From the NCBI RefSeq assembly GCF_918797505.1, contig NC_092795.1:28321131-28385130 (forward strand): a stretch of DNA of 64,000 bases. Reading direction: 5' to 3'. The position numbers and the translations under genes are program-made. Origin of the DNA: Bemisia tabaci. Lineage: Eukaryota > Arthropoda > Insecta > Hemiptera > Aleyrodidae. The notes below the pieces were generated by a model. The model did not search any database. It worked only from the letters and a program-made list of their open reading frames with translations, and had not been told where the DNA came from. Positions 27,901-39,900 of the stretch are shown here, piece after piece. Each line of letters starts with the position of its first letter. Position 1 is the first letter of the stretch.

Positions 27901-30900
27901 TTATCATTTTTACAGCCAATTTCATAGGCTGCTAAAGTGTCCTGTAAGGCGCAAATTTCATACAAACTGTAGTCAATTTGTGGCAATTAACCAGAATTCG
28001 CATGAATATTTAGGACGTCGCCCAATTACCTCTCATGGTTTACTTTTTTAATGAAAAAAACCAAGCAGTTCTCTTTCATGAATTTTTGTGGGTATATTTT
28101 TTTACGGAATAGGAAATCCATAAAAAATTTTACAGTGATTTATTTTTTTTATTTTTTTTAAAAAATACAGAGATACGATCGGGCAACGCGAAATTTAGTT
28201 AGGCTGATTTTTGTGAGATACAAATTATTGTATTACAAATTTGGCCCATGAGGACTACTTTTTACGCAAATTTTCGAATTGACACTTACCTCTCATCAAC
28301 ATTCCCTAAGAAGTTTCTTTCCCAATACATTCTTCCCGATTGCTGTTTCATGCAAAATTCATTCTTCTCTTTGTTCGATAGGAAGTAGAAACTTTATTCT
28401 GGAATCCATGCCCCGAACATCTGTGGACAGACATATGGAAAGAGACAAAATGAAAGTATACCCACGGAAATGAATGAAATGAAACGAAATTAAAACGAAA
28501 GACTTTCTCGCTTTGAGTGAAAAACTGAAAGAAATTGAAAATATACTTACAAGAGGAAGATGTGAGCAGTGACAATAATAAACAAGCTCCCGTTCCAGCC
28601 GGTTTGAGTGAAAAAACATAGTTTTGATACTCATAAGCCGGTTAATACGATAGTGTTAGTTGAACTCCTTTTTCCTCTTCTAAGTTTTTTGGATGGTAAA
28701 CAAATTGGGCATTTTAATGGGATCTACAGCGCTTGTCTCTAGAGTTATCAAAACGTCTTAATCTATCATCGGTTGTATGTAAAAGTCATGAAGTAATTGT
28801 TCCGTGTATTGCCCATTTATCTATAAAAGACACGGCATGTGGCAGGAAGAAGCGGAGATTTTAATTAAAGAATCCATGCAGGGGATATTTATCATGATTT
28901 AGAAATGATAAATCTTATGTGGGCGTCTGTTTTCAGCCTTAATGCGAATAATTATCTGAGAAAACATTGATAAGTATCCCACTACATGATACCTCCAGTA
29001 TTTTATGAGTATTCAACTTACATCAATTGTCTTCTTGCGAAATTTCCACCAAACCGTTCAACAGCCTTTCCAGTTTGTTGTTAAAGTAGTGCAATAGGAC
29101 GTATATGAACAGGAAAAATAGCACGAAATTAAGCACAGTCTTCAGCACAAATCTTAGAGCTGAAAACACCACGGCCAAAAGCGAAGAAAATATCCAGATT
29201 ATAATGCTCACGTTCAGCATGAAACATCGTGTAACCAAACCTACGCACATTTTTGATGAAACTGTCGATTGTCAGGTAAGTCACAATATCGTTACTGGAG
29301 TTGAACTCGAAACGAATTTCGAATCACACACTTGAGTCATTCGCAAGGCCCAACTTTTTGTATGTATTTGTTTATATCTTGACTGAACTCGCACCTTTGT
29401 TAAAGACCTAACTATGTTCAGTTTAGAAACTAGATTGGGTTTAGCCAAGAAAAAGCAAAGTGATTTTGTTCGGGGTGTCTCTTATTTCATGAATCGCACA
29501 AAAATCTCATCTAAATAGGTACAAACTTAAAATACAGTTGCAAGAATATGAGCACGGTAGCAACCAAAAAAGGCAGTCTTCGGATTTTTTAATGAGATTA
29601 AAATAAACGCACGAAGATCGAAATCGCATCAGTGGCGCGTTATACAAAGCACTGTTTCCTACTCTAAGCAGGCATCGACGATTTTCGGTTACGCAGTTTC
29701 AAAAGCTTAAAATCTACTTCGATTTTTTCCTCACTTTGTGTATGCTTTATATTATGGGTTGCACTAAATATTGGGTTAACGTATTGTGTCTCCTAGATTT
29801 TTTCCTCGAAAAAGGAATCCCCGAAGATTATAATTTTGCTCTAATCGAAAGTCAATCCTCCTGAATTCCTCACCACCAAGTTCTGTCGGCAGCGCGATAC
29901 GGACAGCAATATTTCCTAAAATCAAAGCACCAGCAATGGTCGGTTACGCACTTCCAAAAGAAAAAAAATCTATTTCATACTACTATTCATTACTCGATCC
30001 ACGCAACATTTAAATCAAGTCTAACTGAAAGTCGGGGTCGCTGCAACGGATCACATTAACGGGCAGGAATAAAGGAACTCGGGCCGGACAATGCACTGGC
30101 GTGACAAGGAACGTCTAGACACGGTCGTCAATCTGCCGCACTTTGTTTCGTGTGAATATCGAATTCCCCCTCCCCCTCCCCCACCGCGGGTCGCCGTGGA
30201 AATCGGGGGCCGGGGGCACACTATCTCGAAGCCGGGTTTAGCTGTATTTGTCGAGGTAAAGCCCCCGGCTCAAGCTACCGACTCGCCGTTGCCAACGGGG
30301 CCCCCGTTTCCTATTCTACGTGTCGATTCGATCACTGCAAATTAAGTGAGGTATTTTGGAGTTCCGTTTATCAACTGGATTTCAGAATTAATCGCATTTT
30401 CCTTGTGCACAACATGGAAAATTCCTTATGACGCCGGCCAGTTAATGTAGATTCACATGTATTGCAGTGATATAATACTTGCAGAAAATCTTTCCTCACA
30501 GACGGAACTTGTCGTTTCCCCCATATTCTGGCAGTTTTCTAATCCGCACTGGGGAAAAAAAACACATCGGATCTAGAGTCCATACTCTTAAAAACATTGA
30601 CAAGAAAAAGTACTCTTGATTCAATCAGAATCTAGCTTAAATCAAGAACCAAGCCTCTTAATTTAAGCGGAGTTCGTTTTGATTCACGCAAAAACCCGAT
30701 TGAATCAAGAGTATTTTTTCTTGTCAATGTTTTCAAGAGTCTGGACTCTAGTTCCAATGTGTTTTTTTTCCAGTGCTTGGTATTTTCCCAGCAGAATCCG
30801 ATTTTGATCTTACTTGTGCCAACTAGCAGACGTGAAAGCATGTGGTCCGGCGTTTATAGGCTATACTGCTAAGGGTTAAAGGTTCCGAGGTTTCCGCATG

Positions 30901-33900
30901 ATTTTTCTCTCAAGTTTCTTTCTGCCGTTTCATTTGCCTAATATATCAAAATGTCATGTTTTTCATGATATACGATGTATTTTCATCGTATGCACCAGTG
31001 GCGTGGCGTGAATAATCGGTTATCGATATCTCGCCATTTGAAACTATGGTAAAGAATCGATTACTAAGGTGTTTGCTGCGATCACCCTGATAATCGATAT
31101 TTTTTCATAGGTTTAAATGGCATAACAATCGATATATCGCAATTCACGCCACGCCACTGGCTGTGCACGCCATAACCGCATACTGTCATCATCAAACACA
31201 CTAAGGAGGCGCATTGATGATGTCCTCCGCGTTAATGGGAAAATGTTAAAGTTCGGTAAAGGCTTTAAGTACCTTTTGTTTAACTCATTTCCGCAATGAC
31301 TACACTAGCACCTCCAGAACACGTCTTGCAGACTTCAGCTTTATCACAGGAACATAATATTTGTGCACCCTGCAGGCAGACTTGCAATTGCATTCAAGAA
31401 GCACAGCCGTTCCATATAGAAAGAAGATTTGCCCAGATGAGTGACCAGTTCCCTTTCTTTTCCACCCATCCGTGCTCTCAAGGCGCCCCCAAAACCGGAT
31501 TTACCTGGTTAGCAGCGCAAAGGGTGTGCTGCTCCAATGCACCTTTTGTGGTGGGCAAATTATGAAGCTCCCTATTCTTGGTGGTGAATAGAAATTTTCT
31601 CAGCTAAATGCTAGGAAATTTCTGCTGCATTGCCGTAGTTGAGACGGCTGGTAAAATTTTCCAGGGTTTGATTGCAGGTAGATGGAAGTGCTTTAGGGGA
31701 CGCAAGTGCAAATGGGTGATTTCACGATAAAAGGACTAGTCGTGTCGCCGTGGGTTATAAACGACTTTAGGCAAAACGATTGAAAACCAAGTTGATAAAT
31801 CAATAGGAATTATATGTCCATAAACTTAGCCATGCTAAAAAATACCATAATTTATGATTGTATTTAATAATTCAAGACTTTAAAGGCCGAAAATGTCCGG
31901 TCGGTAATGCGCCGTCAACCCCAATTTTGAAGCAAAAGAGCAATTTCCGTTAGTAAATCAGTACTGATCATGGATTCTTTGGCAATATTATTATGCTGAA
32001 AGGAGACTCTAATGCGGTACGAGGAACTTATTTGACGAACTGCTCTGTTTCCCGAAACTTTTTCCTTTAAAACGAGGGATGCTGCCCACACGAGTTCGCC
32101 CGAACTGGAACTTCAGTAAAACTGTACAATTATTGCGAAATAATAGATTTCTGCTGCCGCGAGAGTAACAAAAACAAGTGTCAAGACTGAAAGGACGTAA
32201 AAAAAAAACAAACGAATTCACAACAGAAGAAACATATGTAGAAGCTTGGAGTACGGGGGATGTTCCGGTGTTCGGAGGAATAAGTTCAAGCTCAACTAAA
32301 ACTAGTTCCGGGAACAAATTCCCCGAACCAAGTTCCGCGAACCGCGCTCGTGTGGACAAGGCCTAAATTTTTTTCTTCATTGATTACTCTGAGTCATGAA
32401 TCGTTCCGCACGTTTATCTTAACACTTCCATGAAATGCTTGCACCTTATCTTTTCGAATGCGTCCGTTGTTTCAGACTTAAATATCCGCGACAATCGAGG
32501 CAACACGCCTTTGCACATAGCCGTGGAGCATCAATCATTGGAAGCAGTCGAATTTTTTATGCAATGGTGAGCTCTTGAATATCGTATCCATTACCTCATT
32601 TTATTTGACTGTTCAACGCATTCCTGATCATCGTTATGTTTCGATGATTCACAAATATGAAGAAAAGTACTGGAAGAGACAAAAACATTCAGAGTAACAA
32701 AAACAATTCCGATGGCTGGCAAAACTGCTCCTTGTTTAGCACTCAAATGTATTTTAAAATTGAGTTTAAAGGAAATAAGTAAACTCAAATTTCTGAATCG
32801 TTGTGACATAGTCATGAGCTTATGATGATTTGAAGAGATTATGAATCTACTTTGATATACTTACGGGAAAAAGTCAAGTCAATTAACTTTATAGGTATCT
32901 GATAAAATGATTTCAGAGACAATCTACAGAATGAAAAAAGTTTACGACTTGAAAAGAAATGAAGTGATGCTACTAGATATGATAACTTAATCCCCTGATA
33001 AGTTATAACTTACGAGGTTCAGTACTGCTATTTTTGGCAATATCCTTCAGCGTAACTTCTTCGATAGGTTCTGAGGAAACACAAGCTTAGTGGGTAGAAT
33101 GTGTTGAAGAACAGCATTTTAAAAACTCACCAATTGCATCATTTTATGATCAATTTCACTACATCATCATTATTATATTACCAATAATTTAACTTTTTCC
33201 TGCTGTTACAAAGGTTTTTGCCATAATATTTAGCGGCACATTGACAATTATGGCAACCTTGATATATTGTCTCTTCATCTAGATTAATATAAAAAAAAAC
33301 ATTATTGGAACCACGATAGGCGCCTTTAATTACACAAAACTTGAATCGGGTGAAAACTCTAATGTTCTTACCCATTGTGGAACACTAAAAGGTTTCCTCT
33401 TCCAGCAATCTTATATAAAGTTTTTAAAATATTCTCCGGCACAATATTTAAAATGACTTTATGGTTTTCTTTCGGTCTATAGGTTGAACGTTTGCGGGGC
33501 GTAATTTTCTTTGAAGGGGTAATGTCTAATGGTGGGTTCATTTCCTCTTCGGAGGGAAGAACCTGGACTAGCCAATTTCCGAAAGTATTCTTGTTTACCG
33601 GTCTTAACGGTAAAAATGGTCTCTGAATAAAATCACCGGTCTCATTCTTCTCTTTTTTAGTCACATAGAGCATTCTAATGTCTCGGTTGAGGAGAGTTAT
33701 CAGTGTGGTCAAAGAAATCAGGCCTGTCGACAGAACGCCGCCGGTTTCGCTCTTTTGACGGATCCCCAACCCTTTTTTTTTTTTTCAAATAGCAACCGTA
33801 ACCCCTCTTGTGATAAATATATATTTAAGGAAGTAAAAAACTGAGAATTTTGACGCAAACACCAGGTCGATATCTTAATTTTTGCCTGATCTACGGCAAG

Positions 33901-36900
33901 TTAAAGGTCAAATTTTAACTATTTTCAGAAAATCACAACTCCCGTTCAATTTACCGCAGAATTCAAATGAAACGGGAGGAGTTACAAGACTCTGATTGCT
34001 TTCAAAGGTTGGATATAACCGTAATTGGAAAAAAATGTAAGGTGGGACTCAGACCCTCACAAAGTCAAATTTTGGGCCCCCCTCCCATTCCTCTCTAGGA
34101 GTACGTATTTCACGAAACGTCAACAGAAAATTTGGTGTTTGAACGGCTTACGGGACAGATGAGAAAAATGAGGGCCTCTACGGTTGGACTTCATCCCTTC
34201 CCCGCCCCAACTGAAACTCGTCGAGAAACTACCTCTCGCTAGGGGCACACTTCCTAAAATATAATGATACGCCGAAAGATTTCGTTAAAAATCTCTTGGA
34301 ATTGATACTCACTAATTTTTAAAAGGGAAAAACAGCTGAGATCTTATGTTCCGTTGTGACTTAGTGCTCAGTAATTTGCCGCTAAACCTACGATTGATAG
34401 GTGTAAGTTACGCTACACGAATCTGCATCCCTGTAATCAGCACTTCCGCAAGAAGTATTAGGAATCGTCGAAGATCAAGAAATTGTTATATTAGCTGATT
34501 TTGTCACGAATCCGCAGCAGTCCATTCGACAAGTAGCCGAACGGCACGACGGCGTTGCCAGGATGGGCACTCAACGTTTGCTCAAAAAGCACAAATCTCA
34601 CCCCTTCAAAATCAGGTTGATCCATGAACACAACGAAGATGATCCTGATAAGAGATTACAATTTTGCGAGGAGATGGAAGCAATGGTCGTAGCGGATTCA
34701 CGTTTGGTTGAATGGATTCGTTTCAGCGACGAGTCCTCGTTTTTCCTGAATGGGATAGTTAACCGTCACAATTGCTGGTCTCTAGAAAATCCACATGTGG
34801 GTAGAGAAAGGCATACCCAGTGTCCCCAAAAGTTGAACGTCTGGTGTGGAATTTTTGGGGACCATATCATTGGGCTGTTCTTCATAAATGGAAATCTAGA
34901 CGGCCCGCAGTATCTGACAATGCTGGAGGGTGCAGTTGTACCAAAATTGATTGAAATCATTGAAAACTCAGCAGAAGATTTCAACCCATGGTTCCAGCAG
35001 GATGGAGCACCTCCGCATTTTGCACTCCCAGTTCGTGGCTACCTAGACGCAGAAATTCTTGGGTGCTGGATTGGACGCCGCGGATCAGTTGAATGTCCGG
35101 CGCGTTCCGCAGACATATCCCCATTGGATTTTTTCCTTTGGGGCCACCTCAAATCAAAAGTTTTTGCAACCTTTCCTCGAGATTTGAAGGAATTGCAACA
35201 GTGGATTATTGAAGAGTGTCGACTTAAAACTCCACAGATGCTATGCGACATGTCCGTAAGAAATCCTTCGATCGATTTTCCGTTCCCGGGCTAAGAGTGC
35301 GGGAAACAGTTTGAGCAAGATTTTTAAAGCCTCTTGAGATAATGTTATTACATCCTAGAGCTATTTTTCCATTAAAAGCTTCATTATTTCGCATGTTGAT
35401 TGTACGACATTTTTTGCGAAATCTCTCGACGTAGCATTATATTTTAGGAAGTGTGCCCAAAGCGAGAGGTTGTTTCTCGACGAATTTGAGTTTGGGCGGG
35501 GAAGGGATGAAGTCCAACCGTAGAGGCCCTCATTTTTCTCACCCGTCCCGTAAGTAGTTTGAACCCCAAATTTTCTGTTGAACTTTCGTTAAATACGTAC
35601 TCCTAGAGAGAAATGGGGGGGGGGGGGGCAAAATTTGACTTTTTAAGGGTCTGAATCCCACCTTCCATTTTTTTCCTATTACTGTCGCATCCAACCTTTT
35701 AAAGTAATCAAAGTCTTGTAACTTCTCCCGTTTCATTTGTTTTCCTGCGGTAAATTGAACGGGAGTTATGATTTTTTGAAAATAATTCTAATCTGACCTT
35801 TGACTCGCCGTAAATTGGGCAGAAATTCAGATATCGACCTGGTATTTGCGTCAAACTTCTCAGTTTTTCACTTATTTCAAAATATTTTTATCACAAGGGG
35901 GTCGCGGTTGCCATTTGAAAAAAACAGTTGGGGATCCCTCACCCCCCTGACGGGGCCCAAAATAAATTGCCCCCTCCCCGAAAGGTAGGCCTCCCTTAAG
36001 GTAGAAAAATTCCCGAAGTTTCGTTTTTCTAACCGTTCAGAAGTTACCGGGAAGGGGGAGGGTACGGACTTCTGGGGACACCCTGTACGCCATTCATTGC
36101 TACGAAAAAATAAATATGCATTACAGATTATTTTTCGAGGGGAATTCCAGCACAAACTTCATATCGTTCAATTGCCAATAACTACACAAGTTGGTTCCAA
36201 TTGGTTTGCAAACAACCATTTTGGTTGTCCCAGACGTTTCTGAAATGATCAATGCGTGAAATCCTTATGCGTGCTTGATCTTGCAGCAAAGTAGACACGA
36301 GCATCCTGAACAACAAGGACCAGGCGCCGCTCCACCTGGCAGTGGAGTTGAACAGGGTGGCCGTGCTGCAGGTCATGGCCAAGCACAAGCAGCTCGTCGA
36401 CACGGCCCAAGGAGGCGAGCATGGCCGCACCGCCCTTCACATCGCCGCCATCTTGGATCACGACGAGTGTGCTCGCATCTTGGTCAGTCTTCGTTTTTTC
36501 TGCACAGTCTTAATTATATCCGTTTCTAACGTTATGTCGCGCTAGTCCAGAAAGGTTGCTGAAGAGAAGAATTATGGATCATGAAGCGTTTAACCCGAAC
36601 ATTTTCACAGCCTTTGTCCCCTCTTACACGTTTAGGTAGTCCGCATTCTAGAACTCCTCTTTTAAAATAAGTTAGAGGAGTCGATGCTTTATTGTTATTG
36701 GCCACATTCAGATAAATAATCCTGCTGCTGTAACCGTCAATGCAATCATGGATGACAAATCTAAACATCACAAGTTTGTGAGTTGAATCCATGTGCCTAG
36801 AAAAATAAAAAAAATTGAATTGGTAAATAGTGAGATTGATATTGCTCTACATGTCTCCTGGGTCGATATCATGTCGCTTATCAAATTAAATTGAGTTGAG

Positions 36901-39900
36901 TGAAACATGAGCTGAACAAATTTGCTCTTATCGATAATTTTCAGAAAATTTCGCAGTTTACTCTTAAGTACATCCGTATCTAACGTTATGTCATGTTAGT
37001 CAAGACACAGCTAGCGAGACTTGGATTGATAACGCTGTACATTTCCTCTGGGATCGATATCATGTCACATCAAATTAAATTGAGTTGAGTGAAACATGAG
37101 CTGAAAAAAATTTTCTCTTGTCGATAATTTTAAGAAAATTTCGCAGTTGACTCGTGCCATCGCATTGTTCGTTAATCTGGAGCATCACTATCTCGAACAC
37201 GAACGCACTGAAACTCACACAATCTACCCTTTCCCGTGCCAACCCAAACGATGTAGAAATGCGGCGCCATTCGGCGCTGGGCCTGAGAACTACACCCACC
37301 CGCTAACTCTCAAAGCTGTCGCTTCTGCATTCTGATCGCATGCTGTTCCCTGCGAACTGATTATAGTAATTAATAGCCAAATCTACACACTCAAAAAAAA
37401 AATCCGGCTCCGGAATCCGTAATTACGGTCTATTTAACACTACCGTGCGTTACGGGTGAGGAGACCGTAAACCCGCATTCAGGAGCCAGAGCATCGGCCT
37501 CTGAGCCGGGAGCTCTTTTTGCTACGGGTTCAAAGGCCGTTGCTCCGGCTCCTGAATGGAGGACTCACGATCTCCTCACCCGAAACGCACGATAGTGCCA
37601 TATAATCTGTAAGTACGGCTCCTGGAGCCGGAGTTTTTTTTTTTCAGTATATAGATGAAAAAGACAGGGAAAATGGAGCGATTCTGCTCGTTGAAACGAG
37701 TCTCTGAAATGGATCGCGCACATTTATGATAGATTAACTAACGGAAATCCGCGAGAGATTCGACTGTCAATCCATAATTTTTCCCTTTTGTCTTTAGCAA
37801 TCACCCGTTTCAACTGACAGATTCGCTCTATTTTCCCGTAAGGTTCTTTTCGCTTATCGCCTTGCCTATCAATTCCGATGGTCAGCTCGCAGATCCTTAA
37901 ATCAAGAATCTATGCATGACGTCTTGAAGGGTGCAATGGATTTACCAATTGGACGTATTTCTGTCAAACGGAACCAAGCGCCAATTTGAGTTCCTTTTGA
38001 GGAATTTAGAATGCCGGATAGCGCGTTCTGTCAAACGGAACTAAGCGCCATGAAAAAGCATTGCGGGTATAGGACGGAACGAGCCCGACGCCCGTTTCTG
38101 CCGCCAATCCAAGCCCCCCCCCCCCCTCTACCATCTTCCCCCTATGACGCTTAGTTCCGTTTAATAGAAATACGTCCAATTGCGGTGAGAAGTCGTGGAG
38201 ACTCCGTGATCGAGGCCTCGAAAAAGAGTGATAAGCGCAGTGTGAAGACTGGAGCATTGAGAGGAGCTTGTTTCGAAAAGCCTTCCCCTGTTGCAGATGA
38301 GCGACTTCGGGGCGAGCCCGCGGAAGCCATGCAACAACGGCTACTACCCAATCCACGAGGCGGCTAAGAACGCGAGCTCGCGGACGATGGAGGTGTTCCT
38401 GCAGTGGGCCGAGAGCAGGGGCTGCACCCGGGAGGAGATGATCTCCTTCTACGACGCTGAGGGCAACGTCCCGCTCCACTCGGCCGTCCACAGCGGCGAC
38501 TTCAAGGTAATGCTCCCGTATCCAAGGGTCGTACGTTCTGTCGTTCCTTGAACTCTCAATGTATTTACTTTGTAAATATCGACGGTAAAACTACCAAACC
38601 ACGTATCTCGGTTTGCGACGTCGCAGACTTCCTGCCATACTTTATTTTTTAATTGAAAAACTACTTAACGTCTAGTCTTTAAAATTTCTGTGATTTTTCC
38701 TCTTTGTGCGGAGAAAATTCTGTGAAAATTTCAAGGAATGATATTGATTTGGTCGACTTCAAAAAAATAAAATGCGAGCGTAGATTTTTAAACACCGCAA
38801 ACGAGATACGTGGTTTGGTAGTTTCACCGTCGATAAACGTCGATTCATGTATTATAAACTTAAACAATAGGACACAGGTGAACAGAATCGTCTCCGTTGA
38901 GCCTCCATGCCATATCCAAGAACATCTAGCCACAAAACAAGATCATGTGAAGTCCAAATTGCGCGTCTCAGGATAGGTCACACTTTTTTCACTTACAATC
39001 ATATCATCTCCAAAGAAAATCAACCCATCTGTCACTTCTGTAATTCATCACCTCTAACCATCAAACACGTACTTATATACGGACTGCTCTGCCCTCCGAT
39101 ATCTCCAATCACAGATATACTCCCCTACAATCAACAGAAATACAAACCCACTTACATGCGATGAACCCAATATTACTACCAAAATTCTAAAACTCTTCAC
39201 CTCTCTCACTTTAAAAATCTAAATTTTCGTATACTCCCATTTTCAAAATTCTCTGTAAAGACGTTAATAGCCTGTGACGCTGAATGTCTTAAAATTATAC
39301 TAACTTACCAACTTGCCCGAGCTGTATGTAACTAGGTGGAGAAATAAGTTTCGTACCGGTACGCATTAGAGTTCAGAAAATTTAATTTTTACTCTCATTA
39401 TAATTTTTGGAACCTCTTAGCTTTGTTTTCCCCGCGAAATGGTGTGAACCCAGCTCCATTTCTCCACCTTGTTATATGTATCATATATTTACCTCAAGAA
39501 AGAGGGCGGAGACAAAATCAAATTGCTCAAGTCCTCATCGTCAGTGATGCATGTCTAATTCACCAGGTGAATCTCCCGTATTCCAGGGCTGTAGATATAC
39601 TGTCGTTCCTGAAACTCTCGGTGTATTTACCTTGTAAACACAAATGAGAATGACTTAAGTATGAAAATCCTCACCACGGCACGTCACTTCTTGGTGGCCA
39701 TATCAGGGTATGTACGTCCTGACGCAACTGAGGAATGGACGTATTGGACGTCTCGAGGCAAACTCTAAATGCTGCCAGGGGTTATAGGACATTTTGTCAT
39801 CGACTTTTTATCCGCGTAAAGTACGATCGTAGGAATTGAAGTAGTTTTTCAACGATAACTGCTGGGTGCCATTGCCCGTTTTGTTTCAGTAGCCAAACTT

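Larger units (their letters stand above)
38508..39645. repeat. ~70-bp direct duplication starting at the exon 5 donor
   Basis: CTCCCGTATCC...TGTCGTTCCTTGAACTCTCA...TTGTAAAT at 38508-38576 recurs at about 39567-39640. The intervening ~1 kb holds a foldback and a LINE tail. Confidence 0.7.

Noticed and set aside
30091..30345. 84-codon Pro-rich plus ORF
   Set aside because: Pro run comes from a CCT/CCC tract and no homologous domain is visible; kept only as a GC-rich patch.
36182..36461. Two minus-strand ORFs opposite exon 4
   Set aside because: Antisense shadows of a conserved ankyrin exon.
38006..38491. 161-codon minus ORF overlapping exon 5
   Set aside because: It runs antisense through a conserved GC-rich TrpA1 exon and a foldback; its openness reflects GC content and codon bias of the real strand.
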